7,150 nucleotides of DNA from Candidatus Dadabacteria bacterium (GCA_009840385.1 VXNX01000014.1:1-7150); one strand, 5' to 3'; counted from the first letter of the stretch, positions 1 through 4,819 are shown. Program-made: numbers and translations. Notes: generated by a model not told the origin, from the letters alone.

Positions 1-903
1 GCCACCCAAGGCAACCCCGAAGCCACGCTCAGCTTCACCTATCCGACACCCCCTGCAACGGTGTCGCTCACACGCAGTGCAGCGTCGGTGTTCACGGGTC
101 GGACGACGCGTGTCACGGCAACGTTCAACAAAGATGTTACGGGGATCGCTCTGAACGATTTCTCATCGGATGTCGGGACGGTCTCAAGATTTACGAAAGT
201 CTCTGACAAGGTATATCGGATCACATGGACGGCACCCGCATCAGGGAACGGCACGGCAACGATAACGCTCCGTGCCAATGCAGCAACCGAACGGAATGCT
301 GTTGCGACGGTTAACATTGCGTATGCTCCTGAGCCCCCTGCAACGGTGTCGCTCACAAGCCTTGCAGCGTCGGTGAACACGGGTCAGACGACGACCGTCA
401 CGGCAACGTTCAACAAAGATGTGACAGGGATCGCCCTCAATGATTTCTCATCGGATGTCGGGACGGTCTCAAGATTTACGAAAGTCTCTGACAAGGTGTA
501 TCGTGTCACATGGACGGCACCCGCATCAGGAACAGGCACGGCAACGATAACGCTCCGTGCCAACGCCGCCACCGTCGGCAATGCTGAAGCCACTGCTGAT
601 ATTGCTTATGCACCGATACCGCCCGCGAGGGTCATACTCGCGGCAGGGGCATCGTTCATTTCTCTGGGGAAGACGACGACCGTCACAGCAACGTTCAACA
701 AAGATGTTACGGGGATCGCCCTCAATGATTTCTCATCGGATGTCGGAACGGTCTCGGCATTTACGAAAGTCTCTGACAAGGTGTATCGTGTTACATGGAC
801 GGCACCCGCGTCTGGAACAGGCACGGCAACGATAACGCTCCGTGCCAACGCCGCCACCGTCGGCAATGCTGAAGCCACTGCTGATATTGCTTATGCACCC
901 GCG
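1..903 (+). repeat. Tandem 285-bp in-frame repeats encoding Ig-like domains
   Basis: Three complete units lie at 49-333, 334-618 and 619-903, each exactly 285 bp, preceded by the last 48 bp of a fourth unit at 1-48. Units 2 and 3 are identical over 86 nt (529-614 against 814-899). Units 1 and 2 are identical over at least 56 nt in the core (from 158 and from 443). The first 40-60 bp of each unit, encoding the first two strands, diverge much more. This fits unequal crossover or gene conversion acting on the core. Confidence 0.95.
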
Positions 904-1713
904 AAGGGTTTCTCTTTACACAACGCGTTATTTTTCAAGAAATGCGTCAACTATCTCAATAACGGCGGGCGTGTGAGTGTGCACGGCAATCCGAAGCAGC
1001 TTGTGCATGCCGCCGCGGATAACGACTTTCAGACGTATACGACGAAAAAGGACTTGGACATCAATATCGCTGTCAATGGGAATCCGACACGGGTGGACGC
1101 TATTTTTGTCAAGGGACAGAACATCACGGCACACAGTGCGACGCCTACCGGTGGCTCTGGATCGGGGTATAGCAATCGCAAGATGCCGGCAACAGTGAAG
1201 AATTGGGAAGGCACGGATGTCAGCACCCTCGCGAACGGGTTCCAGCACGACTTGTATCTGTTGGATGCACATTTCACGGCGACGCGTGTGCGGCTGAGGT
1301 TCACAGGGAGCAATGTCAAGATCGTTGAGGTGATGCTCCTGGAGTTCGGGATTTCCATAGATGCGAACGGTGATTTTACGGAGATCAACGCCGACTTTGT
1401 GGATCGGAGTGGCGAGATTCATTCAGCACCCGGGGGCAGTCTCGGCTATGGGTCTCCGGTCGGGGCTGAACGCGATAAATGGGAAGTGGACTACGCCGTG
1501 AAGGTCGTGCCTGGGAAAACGCTTTTGGAAACGCCCGAAGAGTTTTTGTATTGGCGGTCGGAGAACCGGAATCATGTACATGCCCAGGAGCCGTCGCGAT
1601 TCCCCTGGCGGATTTTCCCAGCGACATTCGTAGGCGAACGGGTGCCGGTTCGCTACAGGACAGACGATAAAACGGGAGGAGAAATTTTGTCTTTCCGGGT
1701 GGCGGAGCAGTAG
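1..1713 (+). CDS. Secreted Ig-like repeat protein, C-terminal part (5' partial)
   Basis: The frame is open from base 1 to the TAG at 1711-1713, giving 570 visible residues with the N-terminus missing. Residues 1-16 are the tail of one Ig-like repeat. Three full 95-residue repeats follow (17-111, 112-206, 207-301), each starting with PP and sharing a core containing TATFNKDVTGIALNDFSSD, then VSDKVYR and a TWTAPASG strand. The pattern resembles bacterial Ig-like domains of the Big_12 type (family assignment by eye). Residues about 302-450 look like a discoidin (F5/8 type C) galactose-binding beta-sandwich: a DND start, a central NWEG segment and a closing strand pair RVRLRF and VEVMLLEFG. Residues about 451-570 form a further module with the motif SRFPWRIFPATF (532-543), which I do not recognise. 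The likely role is extracellular adhesion or carbohydrate binding (inferred). No start, signal peptide or RBS is visible. The GTG at 61 lies inside a repeat and is not a real start. Confidence 0.88.
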   Translation, partial: ATQGNPEATLSFTYPTPPATVSLTRSAASVFTGRTTRVTATFNKDVTGIALNDFSSDVGTVSRFTKVSDKVYRITWTAPASGNGTATITLRANAATERNAVATVNIAYAPEPPATVSLTSLAASVNTGQTTTVTATFNKDVTGIALNDFSSDVGTVSRFTKVSDKVYRVTWTAPASGTGTATITLRANAATVGNAEATADIAYAPIPPARVILAAGASFISLGKTTTVTATFNKDVTGIALNDFSSDVGTVSAFTKVSDKVYRVTWTAPASGTGTATITLRANAATVGNAEATADIAYAPAKGFSLHNALFFKKCVNYLNNGGRVSVHGNPKQLVHAAADNDFQTYTTKKDLDINIAVNGNPTRVDAIFVKGQNITAHSATPTGGSGSGYSNRKMPATVKNWEGTDVSTLANGFQHDLYLLDAHFTATRVRLRFTGSNVKIVEVMLLEFGISIDANGDFTEINADFVDRSGEIHSAPGGSLGYGSPVGAERDKWEVDYAVKVVPGKTLLETPEEFLYWRSENRNHVHAQEPSRFPWRIFPATFVGERVPVRYRTDDKTGGEILSFRVAEQ

Positions 1714-1756
1714 TCTGAATCGCGGATTAGACGGATTTTGCGGATTGACGCGGATT
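1713..1756. repeat. CGGATT short-period repeat array, copy 1
   Basis: CGGATT occurs at 1723, 1732, 1741 and 1751, a period of 9-10 bp. The array begins with a 17-nt string (1713-1729, GTCTGAATCGCGGATTA) that recurs exactly at 4237-4253. It begins right at the stop codon of the upstream gene. It has no coding potential and is best read as a dispersed intergenic repeat. Confidence 0.75.
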
Positions 1757-1860
1757 CGGGGTGTGTCGCTTCAGCGTCGTTGCGGTTGGGAATGCAGATC
1801 GCATTTGGGCGAGTACGCCGCAAAACCGAACCTACCGTGCCTGGAAAACAAGCGTAAGGA

Positions 1861-1880
1861 CGCAAACTGGAAAGTTTGCG
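1861..1880. repeat. Small palindrome, 8-bp stem with GGAA loop
   Basis: CGCAAACT (1861-1868) and AGTTTGCG (1873-1880) are perfect inverted repeats separated by GGAA. There is no T run after it, so it is not an intrinsic terminator. It lies in noncoding DNA beside an IS200/IS605-like end, and may be a REP-like dispersed palindrome. Confidence 0.65.
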
Positions 1881-1901
1881 CTACAAGAGAAAGGACACAA
1901 C

Positions 1902-1945
1902 CTTTGACATACTCCTCCCGCCAAAGCGAGGGAGTTTTAGAACCG
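1902..1945. mobile_element. IS200/IS605-family end remnant (no transposase)
   Basis: The segment has TTTGACATACTCCTCCCGC, then an AAAG turn, then CGAGGGAGTTTTAG. This resembles the conserved subterminal hairpin region of IS200/IS605 (IS1341/TnpB-type) elements as I remember it. An imperfect hairpin spans 1911-1935: six outer pairs, one C/A mismatch, a bulged C and a CAAA loop. No tnpA or tnpB reading frame is nearby, so this is either a scar or a minimal non-autonomous end. The hairpin followed by TTTT (1935-1938) could also weakly terminate transcription of the gene ending at 1713. Family assignment is from recalled pattern, not from a search. Confidence 0.4.
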
Positions 1946-2046
1946 ATTCTTGGCAAATTTATTGCGTATGTATTGTAAATCAGCATATTGCCCGGTTGAA
2001 TCCACTTCCGTTTAGCCCCTAAATCTCGGTATTCTATAGAGAAGTT

Positions 2047-2074
2047 ATCAGTCGTCAGTTGTCAGTTGTTGGTT
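2047..2074. repeat. Heptamer tandem repeat (GTCAGTT-type)
   Basis: Four 7-nt units run in tandem: ATCAGTC, GTCAGTT, GTCAGTT, GTTGGTT. Related heptamers sit at 4721-4734 and, in the opposite sense, at 4820-4840. Heptanucleotide short tandem repeats of this sort are known from filamentous cyanobacteria; here they lie upstream of both exported-protein genes. Confidence 0.6.
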
Positions 2075-2086
2075 AAGAGGGTTTCT

Positions 2087-2162
2087 GGTAACAATCTCCC
2101 CGTGTCTTGGGATATTCCAAGTTTTGGTGAATTGTTACCGAAGACCTCCGTAAGGACGAGGT
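2087..2162 (+). promoter_or_regulatory. Structured leader upstream of the beta-barrel gene
   Basis: GGTAACAAT (2087-2095) pairs perfectly with ATTGTTACC (2131-2139). Inside it, CTTGG (2106-2110) pairs with CCAAG (2117-2121). A second stem follows, ACCTC (2144-2148) with GAGGT (2158-2162), or alternatively TCC-GTAA-GGA at 2147-2156. None has a T run. The cluster ends about 75 nt before the start codon at 2239, so if transcribed it would form a folded 5' UTR. Regulatory function is inferred only. Confidence 0.4.
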
Positions 2163-2168
2163 AACCTA

Positions 2169-2190
2169 GGGGAAATACCCTATCAAAAAC
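2169..2190 (+). repeat. Shared upstream block, copy 1
   Basis: A 22-nt block beginning GGGGAAA and ending CCTATCAAAAAC matches 4750-4771 at 20 of 22 positions. It lies 48 nt before the ATG at 2239. The other copy also lies upstream of a signal-peptide gene. It could be a dispersed repeat or a shared cis element. Confidence 0.55.
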
Positions 2191-2224
2191 CTCCTACGAG
2201 AACTGAAAACTATTAAATCAATAT

Positions 2225-2230
2225 AAGGAG
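2225..2230 (+). promoter_or_regulatory. Ribosome binding site for the 2239 gene
   Basis: AAGGAG lies 8 nt before the ATG at 2239. It is close to the ideal Shine-Dalgarno sequence and fixes that start. Confidence 0.85.
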
Positions 2231-2238
2231 ATACACAA

Positions 2239-3012
2239 ATGTTTTTGAAGAACGGTAGAAAGAATTGGGTGTGGGGCGCGTTGCTTCTCACGCTGGTGAT
2301 GTTTTCGGGTATGAATGCGGATGCGGATCGGAGTATTGGACTTTCAGTGAACCAGATCGGACCGGATGTCTCATGGGGTGCGTCTGCGGACATCCCGTTT
2401 GAGATGGGTGCAGCGAAGTGTGAGTTGGAGGCGACGGTGCAAAGTGGCGATCAGATTCTCGGTAAATCTAATTTGGAAGTCTCTGTGCCGGTCGCTGGCT
2501 TCGATGCGGGACTCTTCACGAAAACGAAACTCAAGGGATACAGCGTCTCCGATTTGGGACGTGCTACGGACATCGGTGCGAAGTTCGGTCGAACGTTCGG
2601 AGATGTGCAGGTCTCTTTCGGTATTTTCGGCAGGAACGGGGGTGTGTTCGGTCCGCCGAATGCCTTAAAAACGCTTGAAGATAACGGCTATGATGTATCC
2701 ACGTTAGCGGGTTTAGGACTTGACGCGGTGAACCCCGCGCCAACAGGACTGAGTATCAAAGCGGGCAATTCTGTGAACGCGCTCCTCGAGGCTGAGTTCG
2801 ATCTGTCTTTTGCGCATGTGCGGTTACAGGGGATGCCGGAGTTATCAGGAGCAGAGGACGCAGTGCATCAGTTGATTGCGACGTTGAGCTCATCTTGGGA
2901 ACTCGGCACGCACTTGGAACTCACTGGCGCGTTAGATGTCGGTTTCCAGACGTTTGATGGCGAACTGGAACGCGAAATTGCCAACCTTTGGACATTGGAT
3001 TACGATTTTTAA
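2239..3012 (+). CDS. Predicted outer-membrane beta-barrel protein
   Basis: This encodes 257 residues. Residues 1-29 are a signal peptide: basic KNGRK, hydrophobic WGALLLTLVMF, and an ADA cleavage site after residue 29. The mature chain alternates polar and hydrophobic residues in short strands separated by Gly/Asp/Asn turns (for example SIGLSVNQIG, VQVSFGIFG, HVRLQG, HLELTGALDVGF). It ends in Phe (WTLDYDF), the usual C-terminal signal for BamA-assisted insertion of outer-membrane barrels. There is no catalytic motif. The start is set by AAGGAG 8 nt upstream. The gene stands alone, with about 520 nt of repeat-rich DNA before it and 354 nt after it. The small barrel size suggests a porin-like or structural protein, but no specific family is recognised. 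An alternative is a periplasmic beta-rich protein. Confidence 0.82.
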   Translation: MFLKNGRKNWVWGALLLTLVMFSGMNADADRSIGLSVNQIGPDVSWGASADIPFEMGAAKCELEATVQSGDQILGKSNLEVSVPVAGFDAGLFTKTKLKGYSVSDLGRATDIGAKFGRTFGDVQVSFGIFGRNGGVFGPPNALKTLEDNGYDVSTLAGLGLDAVNPAPTGLSIKAGNSVNALLEAEFDLSFAHVRLQGMPELSGAEDAVHQLIATLSSSWELGTHLELTGALDVGFQTFDGELEREIANLWTLDYDF

Positions 3013-3170
3013 TTATGGGTGTCTGGGCGGCGTTTCCGTTGTCAACACCGATCTAAAATTGGTTTTTAATTTATTGAATCTGGGCATCGTTCCAAATGTA
3101 AAGCAAAGACAAATTATGCCATTTAAGGAAACCTAATTTCATTTCACGATGGTTTTCGGTTAAGTTAAGA

Positions 3171-3185
3171 AACCTACTTTAGGTT
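3171..3185. repeat. Small hairpin, 6-bp stem
   Basis: AACCTA (3171-3176) and TAGGTT (3180-3185) are perfect inverted repeats around CTT. No T run follows. It sits in the 3013-3366 intergenic region, where the only other clear structures are the GC-rich palindrome at 3321-3339 and the TATAAT at 3355. No convincing intrinsic terminator was found after the gene ending at 3012. Confidence 0.4.
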
Positions 3186-3320
3186 ATGAAAGGTCTGTTC
3201 GCAATTGGGACTCTGCAAGGACAACGGACGCAGCAGCTCAGAAGCAATTGTTAAAAAACCGGTGTTGCAGGAAACCACGCGCTTTGGTTTAAGAGGGTTA
3301 AGGTTAGAACGACAGAAAAC

Positions 3321-3339
3321 GGGCGGGGAGACCCCGCCC
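3321..3339. repeat. GC-rich palindrome overlapping the expected -35 position
   Basis: GGGCGGGG (3321-3328) pairs with CCCCGCCC (3332-3339) around AGA. This is a common type of dispersed GC palindrome. It lies 15 bp upstream of the TATAAT at 3355, so the normal -35 hexamer position (about 3332-3337) falls inside its right arm. Confidence 0.65.
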
Positions 3340-3354
3340 CTACGAACCGCAAGG

Positions 3355-3360
3355 TATAAT
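3355..3360 (+). promoter_or_regulatory. Perfect -10 element giving a predicted leaderless mRNA
   Basis: TATAAT at 3355-3360 is the sigma70 consensus. With standard spacing (-12 to -7), +1 falls on 3367, the A of the ATG. No Shine-Dalgarno precedes that ATG (TAAAGA only) and no -35 consensus is present, which fits leaderless initiation. Confidence 0.5.
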
Positions 3361-3366
3361 TAAAGA

Positions 3367-3555
3367 ATGATTGTTGTGCGAAACGGAAACAAACTTATCC
3401 AAGTGCCGCGTCCAGCATGGGCGATTCCGATGTATTCGTATCCGAAAGGGGATCCGCGGTATCGGATGTTATTGCGTTTTTATTTGCGGGCGTTGCCAGA
3501 ACCCCCAGAGGCGAAAGCACCATTAGAGGAGGACGAACCGTGCGGAACCCCTTAA
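3367..3555 (+). CDS. Small hypothetical protein, 62 residues
   Basis: It starts with MIVVRNGNKLIQVPRP, continues with a Trp/Tyr/Pro-rich middle (WAIPMYSYPKGDPRYRM), a short basic-hydrophobic helix-like segment (LLRFYLRAL) and an acidic Pro/Glu tail. There is no signal peptide or full membrane segment, and I do not recognise the family. Support for its being real: a perfect TATAAT positioned for leaderless start at this ATG, a 16-nt overlap with the next gene whose RBS lies inside it, and sensible protein-like composition. The competing frame upstream of 3540 has no RBS. Translation of this gene probably couples to the downstream membrane protein, suggesting a joint role. Confidence 0.6.
   Translation: MIVVRNGNKLIQVPRPAWAIPMYSYPKGDPRYRMLLRFYLRALPEPPEAKAPLEEDEPCGTP
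3527..3532 (+). promoter_or_regulatory. Ribosome binding site deciding the GTG start at 3540
   Basis: AGGAGG, a perfect Shine-Dalgarno core, lies 7 nt before GTG 3540. The upstream in-frame ATG at 3417 has no RBS and lies inside the small gene at 3367-3555, so 3540 is preferred. Confidence 0.8.
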
Positions 3556-4187
3556 GTTTGCGGATATTTCTTTTTATTTTCGGGATTGTGTTTCTGGGGT
3601 TCGGCGCAGCGGTGAGTGTCGAAAGATTCAGTCTTGCGTCCTCGCCTGGGGACCCACCGCCGAGAGAAACTTCTGAGGTTTCCGATGTAGATGAGATAGA
3701 AACCGATCGGTTTCCTTCGGAGGACAACCTGTTCTATGCCGAGATCGAATATCAGCACGACATAGATACCGCACGCGATTACCGTTTGAACGTGCGGGTC
3801 CATCCGGGCGGCGCGTGGCCCGGCGTGACTGGCGGTGGCATTAAGACGATAGTTCGGTGTCAGGTGCAGTTACGGGGTGTTTCTGTTCCGCTGTCGTGTG
3901 ATACATCTGCCCAGCGCGCCGGTCGCTCATTGATAGAAATACGACGCGAACGTGCGCGGTGGGATGCCTCGATTGAATATACGTGGTCGCTGCTGAAGCC
4001 CCAGAAGCAGGTGCGCCTCGCGAACCCCGTTCAGATTGCACCGGGTGTAGTGGAATGCGATGTTGCGTTTCCACTTGGGGGTGCGTGGCATGATCTGGCA
4101 TCGGCACTGACGAGCGATGAACACGCCCGGATCGAACTCATCGATGGGCATTGGAACTGGGGTTCGCTGCATGTGAAGCCATATTAA
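3540..4187 (+). CDS. Membrane-anchored hypothetical protein, 215 residues
   Basis: GTG start with AGGAGG 7 nt upstream. Residues 7-27 form one hydrophobic segment (LRIFLFIFGIVFLGFGAAVSV) after a short basic N-terminus, so it is a signal anchor or an uncleaved signal. A Ser/Pro/acidic linker (about 34-60) leads to a soluble domain (about 64-215) predicted outside the cytoplasm. Three Cys occur at 107, 120 and 173. The segment VQLRGVSVP (109-117) and a later strand pair starting near 169 faintly recall the beta-barrel of staphylococcal-nuclease-like domains (usual motif RLxGIDAPE). The acidic residues are absent, so if related it would be catalytically dead; this is speculative. The gene overlaps the preceding small gene by 16 nt and ends 17 nt before a strong terminator, so the pair forms a bicistronic unit. 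Confidence 0.75.
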   Translation: MRNPLSLRIFLFIFGIVFLGFGAAVSVERFSLASSPGDPPPRETSEVSDVDEIETDRFPSEDNLFYAEIEYQHDIDTARDYRLNVRVHPGGAWPGVTGGGIKTIVRCQVQLRGVSVPLSCDTSAQRAGRSLIEIRRERARWDASIEYTWSLLKPQKQVRLANPVQIAPGVVECDVAFPLGGAWHDLASALTSDEHARIELIDGHWNWGSLHVKPY

Positions 4188-4204
4188 GAATAATTGTCAG
4201 TAAG

Positions 4205-4233
4205 AGGCGCGGTGTAGGCACCGTGCCTTTTTT
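4205..4233 (+). terminator. Rho-independent terminator
   Basis: AGGCGCGGTG (4205-4214) pairs with CACCGTGCCT (4219-4228) around TAGG, a 10-bp stem with one G-T pair. It is followed by a T run ending at 4233. It lies 17 nt after the stop codon at 4185-4187 and ends the 3367-4187 unit. Confidence 0.9.
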
Positions 4234-4236
4234 GTT

Positions 4237-4271
4237 GTCTGAATCGCGGATTATCGCGGAGGACGCGGATT
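4237..4271. repeat. CGGATT short-period repeat array, copy 2
   Basis: The opening 17 nt (4237-4253) are identical to 1713-1729. CGCGGA then recurs at 4245, 4255 and 4264, a period of 9-10 bp. It starts immediately after the terminator T run. Confidence 0.7.
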
Positions 4272-4306
4272 TTGGGGGTTTGGGTTTTCCATCGGTTCTC
4301 GTGAGG

Positions 4307-4336
4307 CACGCCCTGTAGGTCGGGTAGAACGGCGTG
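4307..4336. repeat. Inverted repeat, 6-bp arms
   Basis: CACGCC (4307-4312) and GGCGTG (4331-4336) flank an 18-nt spacer containing CTGTAGGTCGGGTAG, a string of the kind often seen in dispersed intergenic repeats. No T run follows and no gene is evident in 4272-4380. Confidence 0.35.
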
Positions 4337-4384
4337 GCACGGGCAGATGGGGGTGTTCCAGATACCCTTTCGAACCCCCCTCAC

Positions 4385-4401
4385 CTCCCTTATCAAGGGG
4401 G
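4385..4401. repeat. CCTTATCAAGGGGG-type palindrome, copy 1
   Basis: CTCCCTT (4385-4391) pairs with AAGGGGG (4395-4401) around ATC, 7 bp with one G-T pair. A close relative occurs in the same orientation at 4481-4496. Confidence 0.55.
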
Positions 4402-4480
4402 AATCAGAGCAGGTGGATCAGCAATATGGACGTGCGATGAATCGCAGGAAACGGGCGAGGCGACCTACGAACCAAGAAAG

Positions 4481-4496
4481 CCTCCTTATCAGGGGG
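4481..4496. repeat. CCTTATCAGGGGG-type palindrome, copy 2
   Basis: CCTCCT (4481-4486) pairs with AGGGGG (4491-4496) around TATC, with one G-T pair. Both copies continue GAAT. The roughly 80 bp between the two copies has no convincing gene. Confidence 0.55.
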
Positions 4497-4570
4497 AATT
4501 AGGATATTTGTTCTGTGGTTTGTATCCATTTCCGAGATTTATGCGTTAATGCGTTATAATATAAAAAGTA

Positions 4571-4600
4571 TTGACTTTTTAGTGGGAAATGTAGTATCAT
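4571..4600 (+). promoter_or_regulatory. Sigma70-like promoter upstream of the pseudoknot RNA
   Basis: TTGACT (4571-4576), an 18-bp spacer, then TATCAT (4595-4600). Predicted +1 is near 4607, two nucleotides before the first stem of the structured RNA at 4609. The flanks are AT-rich. A second -10-like TATAAT at 4555 lacks a -35. Confidence 0.6.
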
Positions 4601-4608
4601 ATTAAAAT

Positions 4609-4690
4609 ACCTTGTTGGGGCGGCACTGCTAGGTCCTGTGCCGACAGGAATTGCCGCCCTCCCACCCTAGCAGGGGGATATAAGCAAGGT
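4609..4690 (+). ncRNA. Candidate structured RNA with nested pseudoknot
   Basis: Four compatible stems are seen. P0: ACCTTGTT (4609-4616) with AGCAAGGT (4683-4690), one G-U. P1: GGGGCGGCA (4617-4625) with TGCCGCCCT (4652-4660), one G-U. P2: CTGCTAGG (4626-4633) with CCTAGCAG (4666-4673), perfect. P3: TCCTGT (4634-4639) with ACAGGA (4644-4649), loop GCCG. P2 pairs the loop of P1 with sequence 3' of P1, so it is a pseudoknot, enclosed by P0. The P1-P2-P3-P1'-P2' order is that of HDV-like ribozymes, but P4 is absent and P3 is too long, so I do not call it one. No known riboswitch consensus is recognised. A promoter would start transcription at about 4607, and a T7 run lies at 4706-4712. It is either a small RNA or the 5' leader of the gene at 4862. 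Confidence 0.55.
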
Positions 4691-4720
4691 CAAGGTAAAC
4701 ACATCTTTTTTTACATAGTT

Positions 4721-4734
4721 ATCGGTTGTCAGTG
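4721..4734. repeat. Heptamer repeat, two units
   Basis: ATCGGTT then GTCAGTG, related to the heptamer array at 2047-2074. It precedes the second copy of the shared upstream block, as in the first locus. Confidence 0.45.
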
Positions 4735-4749
4735 CGGGTTTTCTACGAT

Positions 4750-4771
4750 GGGGAAACATCCTATCAAAAAC
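4750..4771 (+). repeat. Shared upstream block, copy 2
   Basis: It matches 2169-2190 at 20 of 22 positions and lies 90 nt before the ATG at 4862. A small hairpin, GATG (4747-4750) with CATC (4757-4760), overlaps it. Confidence 0.55.
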
Positions 4772-4819
4772 ACCCTTTCAGTTATGCGTTAAGCGACTTT
4801 CGCTGAACTTCGCTCTCTC

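Noticed and set aside
39-878. Three minus-strand open frames antisense to the Ig-like repeats
   Set aside because: They repeat with the 285-bp period, have no RBS and exist only because the sense-strand repeats lack stops in that frame.
1653-1978. Open frames of about 70 codons on both strands after the first gene
   Set aside because: They cross the CGGATT array, the palindrome and the IS-like end, have no RBS, and their residues are translated repeat sequence.
3055-3072. Terminator for the gene ending at 3012
   Set aside because: The stem AAATT/AATTT is only 5 bp of A-T pairs and the T run is in the loop, so it is too weak.
3417-3539. N-terminal extension of the membrane protein from ATG 3417
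   Set aside because: No Shine-Dalgarno precedes 3417, the stretch overlaps the small gene in another frame, and AGGAGG sits ideally before GTG 3540, where a signal-anchor begins.
4334-4549. 71-codon plus-strand frame
   Set aside because: It spans both CCTTATC palindromes, lacks an RBS and has repeat-derived composition.
4609-4690. HDV-like self-cleaving ribozyme
   Set aside because: The strand order fits, but there is no P4, P3 has 6 bp instead of 3, and the P1'-P2' joiner lacks a clear CNRA-type active-site segment. Kept only as an unclassified RNA.
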